Shown here piece by piece: positions 1-4,706 of a DNA stretch of 5,450 bases. The DNA is from Minisyncoccota bacterium (GTDB lineage: Bacteria; Patescibacteriota; Minisyncoccia; Phycocordibacterales; Phycocordibacteraceae). Each line of letters opens with the position of its first letter. The stretch's first letter is position 1. Both the position numbers and the translations under genes were made by a program. Below the pieces are notes generated by a model. It searched no databases. It saw only the letters and a program-made list of their open reading frames with translations, and was not told where the DNA came from. The DNA is taken from assembly GCA_018062165.1 (NCBI GenBank), contig JAGOSU010000043.1:1-5450 (forward strand), in the 5' to 3' direction.

Positions 1-32
1 ATTATATTATCATATTAATCAATCGTACCCAT
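1..32 (+). promoter_or_regulatory. AT-rich leader of the toxin-antitoxin pair (possible promoter/operator)
   Basis: The bases before the antitoxin start are almost pure A/T and contain a -10-like TATTAA at 13-18. That would place the transcript start only about 8 nt before the ATG. Positions 1-19 form a loose palindrome (ATTA near the left, TAAT near the right), the kind of site a ribbon-helix-helix antitoxin usually binds to repress its own operon. No -35 element can be judged because the window begins here. This is inference from position and composition. Confidence 0.3.
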
Positions 33-242
33 ATGGCCACCATATCTGTCCCCCTCTCCCCCGAACTCGCAGAGCGTCTTGATACCCTCGTTGAAGAAGG
101 TGTGGGTGCAAACCGGGCTGATGTGATGCGCCGCGCCCTCCAGAAGCTCGCAGAGCGCGAAGCCGTCCGTGCCATACTCGAAGCCGACCAGGGACCTACG
201 CTTCATGGTGATTTGCGTAAGCTTGCAAAGAAACTTAGCTAA
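33..242 (+). CDS. Ribbon-helix-helix antitoxin of a type II toxin-antitoxin pair
   Basis: This 69-residue protein is probably the antitoxin that binds and neutralises the toxin encoded 5 bp downstream, and that represses their shared promoter. The N-terminus has the ribbon-helix-helix pattern: a short beta strand (ISVPLS, residues 4-9), helix A (about 10-22), a turn containing GANRAD (25-30), and helix B (about 29-42). The rest (about 43-69) is charged and helical, ending in GDLRKLAKKL, which resembles the toxin-wrapping tails of ParD/RelB-type antitoxins. The length suits the family. The start is set by the AT-rich upstream region and by the beta strand beginning immediately after the Met. 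There is no Shine-Dalgarno sequence. The pair runs against all other genes in the window, which fits an independently acquired module. I cannot assign a named subfamily. Confidence 0.85.
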   Translation: MATISVPLSPELAERLDTLVEEGVGANRADVMRRALQKLAEREAVRAILEADQGPTLHGDLRKLAKKLS

Positions 243-247
243 CCTCC

Positions 248-511
248 ATGATTGAGGTTGGCTACAAACCTGCCTTCATTCGGCAGTACAAGAAACTGCC
301 CAAAGCGCTCCAAGACGAAGTGGTAGATAAAATAGAACTTTTCAAAAACCTCAAGAACCATCAGACGTTACGCGTCCACAAACTTAAGGGTGAGCTCGCC
401 GGGTACTTGAGCTTTTCGGTAAACTACAAATACCGCATCGTATTTACGTGGGAGAAGGTGAATTCTTCCGCTGCCCTTCTAGCTGTTGGCGACCACTCCC
501 TCTACGACTAA
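248..511 (+). CDS. RelE/ParE-superfamily toxin
   Basis: This 87-residue basic protein is the likely toxin of the pair. The fold signature is visible: a first strand (EVGYKPAF, 3-10), two helices with the Y-K-K-L-P motif (14-18) and QDEVVDKIELF (22-32), the family-typical LRVHKLKGELAGY (41-53), the central strands SFSVNYKYRIVF (55-66), and a final strand ending VGDHSLYD (80-87), like the GTH..VY end of many relatives. Candidate functional residues are R42, K45, K47, K61 and R63. RelE-like members cut mRNA at the ribosome and ParE-like members inhibit gyrase; the sequence alone does not decide between them, though the strongly basic core fits an RNase. The start is 5 bp after the antitoxin stop with no Shine-Dalgarno sequence, so translation is probably coupled. 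The stop is 3 bp from the convergent TspO gene. Confidence 0.9.
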   Translation: MIEVGYKPAFIRQYKKLPKALQDEVVDKIELFKNLKNHQTLRVHKLKGELAGYLSFSVNYKYRIVFTWEKVNSSAALLAVGDHSLYD

Positions 512-514
512 AGC

Positions 515-910
515 CTAGTTAATGAAGGTAATCGTGAGCTGTAAGACGGTGGCAAAGGCGCCCCACAGGAGGTACGGAAGCAGCAGGACGAAGAGAATCT
601 TCGAGTACCGGAACAACCGTATCTCCAAGTACAGGAGCGTCCCGAGGACGATGAGGATATCGACACTTGCTGGCCAGAGTGCATCAAGGCCGAGCTGGAT
701 GGGAGTGAACAAGAAGTTGGCAATGAGGTTCACCGCAAAGACCGCAATGAGTGAGACCGGTACCTTCTTCTTCCAGGTGAGATACGCGAGATAGACAAAC
801 GCGATGGCGATAAGCGGGTAGATGATTCCCCATGCGAGACCGAACATCCACTCGGGAGGAGCAAAAAATGGTTTGTCGATAGATTGGTAGAACTCGGGGT
901 ACGTCTTCAT
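515..910 (-). CDS. TspO/MBR family membrane protein, short form lacking the first transmembrane helix
   Basis: This is an integral membrane protein of the tryptophan-rich TspO / mitochondrial benzodiazepine receptor family. Characterised members bind porphyrins and related hydrophobic ligands. The hallmark is at the N-terminus: a Y..S.DKPFFAPPEW segment (8-21) followed by FGLAWGIIYP (23-32). NLIANFLFTPIQLGL (61-75) matches the family's N-x-x-x-N-x-x-W-S-P-x-F-F-G-L region, and LLPYLLWGAFATVLQ (110-124) matches its P-Y-L-x-W-x-x-F-A motif. About four hydrophobic segments are visible: 23-45, 50-68, 80-97 and 104-129. Typical homologues have 150-160 residues and five helices; here helix 1 is missing, and an in-frame TAA 9 nt before the ATG rules out an upstream start. 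The gene follows the rplL terminator and probably has its own promoter. Its substrate is unknown. Confidence 0.85.
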   Translation of the reverse strand: MKTYPEFYQSIDKPFFAPPEWMFGLAWGIIYPLIAIAFVYLAYLTWKKKVPVSLIAVFAVNLIANFLFTPIQLGLDALWPASVDILIVLGTLLYLEIRLFRYSKILFVLLLPYLLWGAFATVLQLTITFIN

Positions 911-916
911 GCTTCT

Positions 917-922
917 ATCTTA
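917..922 (-). promoter_or_regulatory. Candidate -10 element for the TspO gene
   Basis: On the minus strand a TAAGAT hexamer (4 of 6 matches to TATAAT) lies exactly 6 nt before the ATG, which would put the transcript start at or next to the A of the start codon, a leaderless arrangement. The region that would hold the -35 falls inside the rplL terminator and shows no good match. The terminator just upstream makes a separate promoter necessary unless read-through is substantial. Confidence 0.35.
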
Positions 923-935
923 CCGCAGCAAATAA

Positions 936-960
936 AAAAGCCCCCAATGCGGGGGCTTTT
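936..960 (-). terminator. Intrinsic terminator of the rplJ-rplL operon
   Basis: A perfect 10-bp stem (GGGGGCTTTT at 951-960 against AAAAGCCCCC at 936-945) closes a 5-nt loop. On the minus strand, the direction of rplL, it is followed by further T residues. It lies 17 bp after the rplL stop. The flanking A and T runs make it potentially bidirectional, but no + strand gene reads into it. Confidence 0.9.
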
Positions 961-977
961 CCAAAGCGAAACGGGTG

Positions 978-1463
978 TTACTTGAGGGTAACCTTGCCGC
1001 CTGCCTCTTCCACCTTCTTCTTGAGGTCCTCTGCGTCCTCCTTCTTCACGCCCTCCTTGAGGACTGACGGAGCTGCATCGACGAGGTCCTTGGCCTCCTT
1101 GAGTCCAAGACCGAGCGCCTCCTTCACCGCCTTGATGACGGAGATCTTGTTTGCGCCGCCGTCGGTAAGCTCGACCGTGAAGCTGGACTTCTCCTCACCT
1201 GCTGCGCCGCCTGCTGCAGGACCTGCAACTGCGACCGCTGCTGCGGAGACGCCGAACTTCTTCTCGAGTACCTTCACGAGCTCAGAAAGCTCAAGAACAG
1301 TCATGTTCTCAACCTCCTCAACGAGCTTCTTGAACTTAGCTGGAACCTCTACCTCTGCCTTCTCCTCAACAGGAGCTGCGGCTGGGGCCTCTTCCTTTAC
1401 TTCAGGGGCTGGAGCGGCAGTCTCTTCAACTGCTGCTGCATCCTGGGTTGTGTCATCTGCCAT
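978..1463 (-). CDS. rplL: Ribosomal protein bL12 (L7/L12) with long acidic N-terminal extension
   Basis: bL12 forms the flexible stalk of the 50S subunit; dimers bind the C-terminal helix of uL10 and recruit translation factors. The C-terminal domain is unmistakable: KISVIKAVKEALGLGLKEAKDLV (106-128), AP..LKEGVKKEDAEDLKKK (131-150), EEAGGKVTLK (152-161). The dimerisation domain is MTVLELSELVKVLEKKFGVSAA (54-75), followed by an Ala/Gly/Pro hinge (about 76-90). At 161 residues it is about 40 longer than the usual 120-125. The excess is an N-terminal tail (1-42) rich in Ala, Glu, Pro and Val with few aromatics. The first Met is the only reasonable start, because the next one (M54) would cut into the dimerisation domain. 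The gene follows rplJ after 25 bp and ends at a strong terminator. No Shine-Dalgarno sequence is seen. Confidence 0.97.
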   Translation of the reverse strand: MADDTTQDAAAVEETAAPAPEVKEEAPAAAPVEEKAEVEVPAKFKKLVEEVENMTVLELSELVKVLEKKFGVSAAAVAVAGPAAGGAAGEEKSSFTVELTDGGANKISVIKAVKEALGLGLKEAKDLVDAAPSVLKEGVKKEDAEDLKKKVEEAGGKVTLK

Positions 1464-1488
1464 AGTAAATAGTTTAAGTGTTCAGTAA

Positions 1489-1980
1489 TTACGCACTCTT
1501 CCCTTCCCGAATCTTGTCGAGCGCGACCACCAAGCCCTGGATAGGGCTGTTGATGACGTTGACGAACATGCCACGCAATATTGGAAGTGATGGGATTGTT
1601 GCAATCTCCTTCATCTTCACTGCGTCCATGAACGCGCCCTCAAACATTCCGCCGAGAATCGAAAGACCCTCGTGCTTCTTGCCGTGATCAAAGATGCCGC
1701 GTGCCGGCGCCGTAGCGTCGGTATCGCTCCAGGCAATGGCGACCTCTCCCGGAAGTTCCGGAAGCTCTCCCTTGTACCCTGCATCAGTAAGCACACGCTT
1801 GAGAAGCGTCTTCTTTGCGACGTAGTAGCCGGTACCTTCCGCCTTGAGGGCCTTCCTCATGGCGCTGGTATCAGCGACCGTTATCTTGTTGAAGCGGACA
1901 AACACCACAGAGACTGCGTTCTTAAGAGAATCCGCAATCTTCGCGACGATGTCAGCCTTCTTTGCTTTGGTGATTGCCAT
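1489..1980 (-). CDS. rplJ: Ribosomal protein uL10 (stalk base)
   Basis: uL10 anchors the L12 dimers to 23S rRNA at the stalk base and acts with L12 as the translational repressor of its own operon. The 163-residue length is normal (E. coli 165). Visible features are the N-terminal helix ITKAKKADIVAKIADSL (3-19), the strand VSVVFVRFNKIT (23-34), the helix DTSAMRKALKAEG (37-49), and YYVAKKTLLKRVL (52-64), which matches the rRNA-binding K-N-T-L-x-x-x-A region. The C-terminal helix (about 144-160, IQGLVVALDKIREGK) is the L12-binding segment. The start is 25 bp after the possible attenuator, without a Shine-Dalgarno sequence. The rplK-rplA genes often found upstream are absent here; their place is taken by a surface-protein gene. 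Confidence 0.97.
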   Translation of the reverse strand: MAITKAKKADIVAKIADSLKNAVSVVFVRFNKITVADTSAMRKALKAEGTGYYVAKKTLLKRVLTDAGYKGELPELPGEVAIAWSDTDATAPARGIFDHGKKHEGLSILGGMFEGAFMDAVKMKEIATIPSLPILRGMFVNVINSPIQGLVVALDKIREGKSA

Positions 1981-2004
1981 AGTGTTCGTTGGTGTACGGA
2001 TACG

Positions 2005-2025
2005 AAAAGGGCCCCTTTCGGGACC
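2005..2025 (-). terminator. Possible attenuator hairpin in the rplJ leader
   Basis: On the minus strand GGTCCC pairs with GGGGCC (6 bp including one G-U) around a GAAA tetraloop, followed by C-TTTT. It lies between the L10 leader and the rplJ start. The T tract is short, so it may be a weak terminator or only a stable hairpin. The GGTCC of its left arm could instead pair with GGACC in the leader (2101-2105), which would make the two folds mutually exclusive. That regulatory reading is inference. Confidence 0.45.
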
Positions 2026-2042
2026 ATTGGAGACATTCGACC

Positions 2043-2119
2043 GGAAGGCTTTCGCCTTCCTTTGAGTCCTCGGCAGGGCTTATGGATGCCTGCTGTCTTC
2101 GGTCCGTACCAGAGGACTG
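2043..2119 (-). promoter_or_regulatory. Ribosomal protein L10 leader (autoregulatory mRNA element)
   Basis: This is the leader RNA bound by L10 (with L12) that represses rplJ-rplL expression in many bacteria. The most conserved bases are present on the minus strand: GACAGCAGG (2089-2097) and CCTGCCGAGG (2068-2077). The basal helix AGTCCTC (2112-2118) with GAGGACT (2065-2071) is a perfect 7 bp, and GCAGG/CCTGC forms the inner stem. A further perfect 7-bp GGAAGGC/GCCTTCC hairpin with a GAAA loop follows at 2043-2060. Its position about 60-140 nt before rplJ is as expected. The identification rests on remembered consensus, not a covariance search. Confidence 0.88.
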
Positions 2120-2133
2120 TAGCGTATTGTCCC

Positions 2134-2226
2134 CTACCCTGCAACCTGAAGGACGATAAACGCGAGCACAAGGATAACCGCGAAGCCTGCGAGGAACTGA
2201 AAGAACTCAAGGAGGTACTTCTTCAC
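2134..2226 (-). CDS. Putative 30-residue membrane miniprotein, GTG start
   Basis: A short frame beginning GTG encodes a 30-residue peptide: two lysines (MKKYLL), then an almost unbroken hydrophobic stretch (LLEFFQFLAG followed by FAVILVLAFIVLQVAG) and a TAG stop. That is the layout of a single-span membrane protein with a cytoplasmic positive end. Its codons (CTC, CTT, ATC, GTC, TTC, GCG) match the neighbouring ribosomal genes, with no rare Leu or Arg codons. The GTG falls exactly where transcription should start from the extended -10 element, so it would be a leaderless mRNA. It lies between the surface-protein terminator and the L10 leader, so it would be transcribed with rplJ-rplL. I recognise no family; it is shorter than SecE and lacks SecE motifs. 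It could be a leader peptide or a chance frame. Confidence 0.42.
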   Translation of the reverse strand: MKKYLLEFFQFLAGFAVILVLAFIVLQVAG

Positions 2227-2232
2227 AGGGGA

Positions 2233-2261
2233 AGAATAGCACGGGTATATATACCAAAAAG
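2233..2261 (-). promoter_or_regulatory. Extended -10 promoter for the miniprotein-rplJ-rplL unit
   Basis: On the minus strand TGC-TATTCT (2233-2241) is an extended -10 element (TGnTAnnnT). The T-rich segment TTTTTG (2255-2260), 16 bp upstream, is a poor -35 and is itself the tail of the preceding terminator. A good extended -10 can work without a -35. The predicted start is base 2226. A second, weaker pair, TTGCAG-17-TACAGT, lies just before the L10 leader, but its start would cut into the leader's basal helix. Confidence 0.5.
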
Positions 2262-2281
2262 GCCCCCGAAGGGGCCTTTTT
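2256..2281 (-). terminator. Bidirectional intrinsic terminator after the surface-protein gene
   Basis: AAAAAGGCCCC (2256-2266) pairs perfectly with GGGGCCTTTTT (2271-2281) around a 4-nt loop. The flanking CC/GG extends the stem to 13 bp. It lies 43 bp past the surface-protein stop and is read in that gene's direction. The A and T arms make it symmetrical. It overlaps the -35 region of the next promoter. Confidence 0.92.
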
Positions 2282-2324
2282 GGTTCTTAACCTCTTACTA
2301 ACCGTTGTCCGTGAGGACTAGGGA

Positions 2325-4295
2325 TTAGGAAGCGTTAACAAGAGAGACGGTTCCCGTCTGGGTCTCGTCAGTCAAGTCAGTCCAGTCGAGGTCAACGGCC
2401 GAGCGAGTTGTATCGCTGGTTGCGTCGGTACCGAACTGGAAGAGAAGGGCCTTGAGACCAGCAAGCACGGAGCTCGTGGTGACAGTTGCCTGGTTCACGA
2501 CCGAAGTGATCGTGATGCGGACAGTGTCATCCTCGTTAACCGTGTAGTACTCGTCATCTGCGCCGCTGTTCGTTACGTCGTACTCACCCGAGAGAGAGTA
2601 GGTCGTAGAAGAAGCAGTCGTAGAAGCCGAGACGCTGGAACCGTAGACCTGGCCAACGAAGAACCTCTTGTTCTCCGTAGACTCGTTGTCACCGTTGAGG
2701 TAGAGGGTACCACCGAGGGCAGTAACATCTACAACGATGGTGGCAGTTGCGGCCTCAGCCGGAGCTGAACCGTTGTCGTTCTCATCGATGTCGGTCGAAA
2801 CGATTTCGATGTCCGGCACAACCGTGAAGATGTGCTGGTTCTCGCCGTTTGCCGTACCAGTGAGGTCTGCAGTCGCAAGGTCCTCGCCAGAAGCATCCTC
2901 TGCCTCCGTCGAAGCGACGGTGAGGTTTGCATCAAGCGTGATGTCCTGCGTTGCAAGGACAGACGAGGTTGCCGACTGCGCCGTAACGCGGAAGGTAATC
3001 GTGTCGTCCTCAGAGATCGTGAGATCGATATCATCGAAGTCAACGTTCTCAGTCGTACCTGCACCATCAGGGATGTTCTCGGTGAACTCCTCGCCATCAA
3101 TTTCGAGGCTGAGCTCATCAGAGATATCCTCGATGTCTGCGTTTACCGACGTAAGAGCGAAGCGGAGCATGGTGAGATCAACATCTGATCCCTCTGCCTT
3201 GAGCTCGCCCTCGAGGAGGACGATCTCATCGCCCTCGTCGTCAACAACTGCTACGCCTTCGTCAGGGTTCTCGTCACCGAGAGTTGCGCGAAGTTCAACG
3301 TCGTTCGCGTCAGAGAAGGTCTCCACCGTGAAGTTAGTCTCGTAGTCGCTGCTGTCGTAGGTGTCATCAACACCGTTTGGAGATACCGCGCGGATTCCGT
3401 CAGACGGAACGCGGACCTGCCACTCGGTTGCATCACCTGTGTCGAGGTTGCTGACGCCAGTGACGGCTACAACGAGCTCGCCCATGTCGCCTTCTGCGAT
3501 CATGCCATCGAGGCCCGTGAAGCGGAACGTCCACTGATCATCTGCACCGGTGTCACCACCGTCACGATCGTAGGAAGCGTCATCGACGTCCATGCGATCG
3601 AGCTCCTCGCCATCAAGCCAGACGGAAACCTCAGAGATGTAATCATCGAGGTCATCCGATCCAGACTCAGTGCCGATTTCGATTTCAACAGATACGCGCT
3701 CGATCGTCTGATCAGCGTCTACTGCCTCCATCTCAACACCGAGAACAGCAACATCCTCCTCGTCCTCGCCAACTTCCTCGTTGGTGTAGGTTGAAAGGCT
3801 GTCGAACTCATCGAGGTAACCCTCCTCGTCAGAGGAAGAACCACCCGTTGAGCCACCAGTGCTGCCACCAGTAGAACCACCTGCCATGCCGTTAACCTTG
3901 GTGCGAGTGATCGGACCAAAGTAACCAGCTGCTGGAGAAATACCGTTTGCTGCCTGGAAGGCTGCGAGAGCAGCTGCAGTCTGGGCACCGAAGTAACCAG
4001 TTGCACCTGCTGGGATGCTGTATCCCTTGCTGATAAGCCAGTTCTGAAGTGCGGTTACGTCAGGGCCAGTAGAACCAATGGTGAGATCCACCATGAAGGT
4101 AGCTGAACCAGAAGACGTAGAACCACCGCTCATAGCTGCGATCTGCGCCATAAGCGCTGCGATCTGTGCCTCGAGCTCAGCCTGAGTTGCTGCGCGTGCT
4201 GCTGGAGCAAACGAAGCAAAAGACATAGCCACGAGACCAAGACCGGCGACAACTGCCGCGATCTTCGCAATTACGTTCGTAGTTGCAATGTTCAT
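2325..4295 (-). CDS. Secreted acidic surface protein with peptidoglycan-binding domain (candidate S-layer protein)
   Basis: This 656-residue exported protein probably coats or decorates the cell envelope. Residues 1-35 are a Sec signal peptide: K11, a hydrophobic core (12-31), and an A-R-A cleavage motif at 33-35. Next comes a short Ala/Glu/Gln coiled coil (37-55, AELEAQIAALMAQIAAM), a PG_binding_1 domain (about 70-136; DVTALQNWLISKGY, GYFGAQTAAALAAFQAANGI, GYFGPITRTKVNG), and a GGST-repeat linker (139-155). The remaining ~500 residues are very acidic and beta-rich, apparently three related modules (about 182-300, 356-490, 515-656). There are no cysteines and only about six lysines, so the pI must be very low and Ca2+ binding is plausible. 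There is no C-terminal sorting signal or membrane anchor. The domain order is typical of Patescibacteria surface proteins. S-layer function is inference. The start follows an A-rich leader (AAAAACAAAC) without a Shine-Dalgarno sequence. Confidence 0.88.
   Translation of the reverse strand: MNIATTNVIAKIAAVVAGLGLVAMSFASFAPAARAATQAELEAQIAALMAQIAAMSGGSTSSGSATFMVDLTIGSTGPDVTALQNWLISKGYSIPAGATGYFGAQTAAALAAFQAANGISPAAGYFGPITRTKVNGMAGGSTGGSTGGSTGGSSSDEEGYLDEFDSLSTYTNEEVGEDEEDVAVLGVEMEAVDADQTIERVSVEIEIGTESGSDDLDDYISEVSVWLDGEELDRMDVDDASYDRDGGDTGADDQWTFRFTGLDGMIAEGDMGELVVAVTGVSNLDTGDATEWQVRVPSDGIRAVSPNGVDDTYDSSDYETNFTVETFSDANDVELRATLGDENPDEGVAVVDDEGDEIVLLEGELKAEGSDVDLTMLRFALTSVNADIEDISDELSLEIDGEEFTENIPDGAGTTENVDFDDIDLTISEDDTITFRVTAQSATSSVLATQDITLDANLTVASTEAEDASGEDLATADLTGTANGENQHIFTVVPDIEIVSTDIDENDNGSAPAEAATATIVVDVTALGGTLYLNGDNESTENKRFFVGQVYGSSVSASTTASSTTYSLSGEYDVTNSGADDEYYTVNEDDTVRITITSVVNQATVTTSSVLAGLKALLFQFGTDATSDTTRSAVDLDWTDLTDETQTGTVSLVNAS
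3840..3881 (-). repeat. In-frame 12-bp repeat encoding the GGST linker
   Basis: Three consecutive Gly-Gly-Ser-Thr units followed by Gly-Gly (residues 139-152) join the peptidoglycan-binding domain to the acidic modules. Serine is written as TCT, AGC and TCA and threonine as ACT, ACT and ACG, so the peptide repeat is kept while the DNA repeat has decayed. This suggests selection for a flexible linker rather than recent slippage. Confidence 0.7.
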
Positions 4296-4318
4296 GTTTG
4301 TTTTTAAGTAATTTTCCA

Positions 4319-4356
4319 GTACGTGAAGTGCGGCTAATATGGTGCACTTCGCGTAC
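4319..4356. repeat. 13-bp inverted repeat upstream of the surface-protein gene
   Basis: GTACGTGAAGTGC (4319-4331) and GCACTTCGCGTAC (4344-4356) pair over 13 positions with one exception, around a 12-bp loop containing TAATAT. The exception is a G-U pair in + strand RNA but an A-C mismatch in - strand RNA. It lies 23 bp before the surface-protein ATG. It could be an operator over that gene's promoter, an mRNA 5' hairpin, or a terminator for antisense + transcription, since moderately T-rich sequence follows on the + strand. Confidence 0.6.
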
Positions 4357-4367
4357 CTTTAGTTTCT

Positions 4368-4397
4368 TTGTAATCAGTTCGCACAGGTTCCTATACT
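4368..4397 (+). promoter_or_regulatory. Sigma70-type promoter-like motif reading into the spacer
   Basis: TTGTAA (4368-4373) and TATACT (4392-4397) are separated by 18 bp. They match TTGACA at 4 of 6 and TATAAT at 5 of 6 positions. The predicted start is near 4404. This is the best -35/-10 pair I found in the spacer, and it points away from the surface-protein gene. Confidence 0.42.
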
Positions 4398-4670
4398 ATC
4401 CGACGAGGCGCAGTATCGACTCGCGTCCCATCGGCTAGCTGGCAAAGTTTATTCTTCCTGAATTCATCCGTAAGGTCATTAGCATCCGTCTCGGCGTCTA
4501 TACATTCTGACGAGTGAACAGGCAGGCTCTTACGAGCGCTACCTTTGTTTGAGTGTGCCCTCAGGCACTATTCACTTATCAACGTACAGTCATTACCGAG
4601 CAGTCCTAACCCACTGACTGCCGTATCTAGCAGTATAGCGAGAAGCCGCTCGAAAGCCCTGTAAACTCAA

Positions 4671-4679
4671 TGTGGATAA
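4671..4679 (-). other. Perfect DnaA-box 9-mer with a degenerate second copy
   Basis: The minus strand reads TTATCCACA, the E. coli DnaA-box consensus. A second copy with two mismatches, GTATCCACC, lies in the same orientation at 4692-4700, 21 bp away or two helical turns. A third weak match (TTATCAACG) is on the + strand at 4576-4584. One perfect 9-mer in a window this size could be chance, and no replication gene is nearby. Confidence 0.3.
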
Positions 4680-4706
4680 CCGCGCTAAAGAGGTGGATAC
4701 GGAAAT

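Noticed and set aside
982..1488. 168-residue open frame on the + strand opposite bL12
   Set aside because: Its Ser/Ala/Thr-rich composition is the mirror of the Glu/Ala/Lys-rich rplL codons, and rplL is certain.
2134..2226. A short SecE for the miniprotein upstream of rplJ
   Set aside because: SecE has a conserved amphipathic K-x-x-W-P segment before its membrane helix and about 60 residues; neither is present.
1672..2301. 209-residue open frame on the + strand
   Set aside because: It is antisense to uL10, crosses the L10 leader and the 2256-2281 terminator, and shows no recognisable domain; it is a shadow frame.
2737..3345. 202-residue + strand frame opposite the surface-protein gene
   Set aside because: It is Ser/Val-rich antisense of Asp/Glu codons, with no start signal and no domain.
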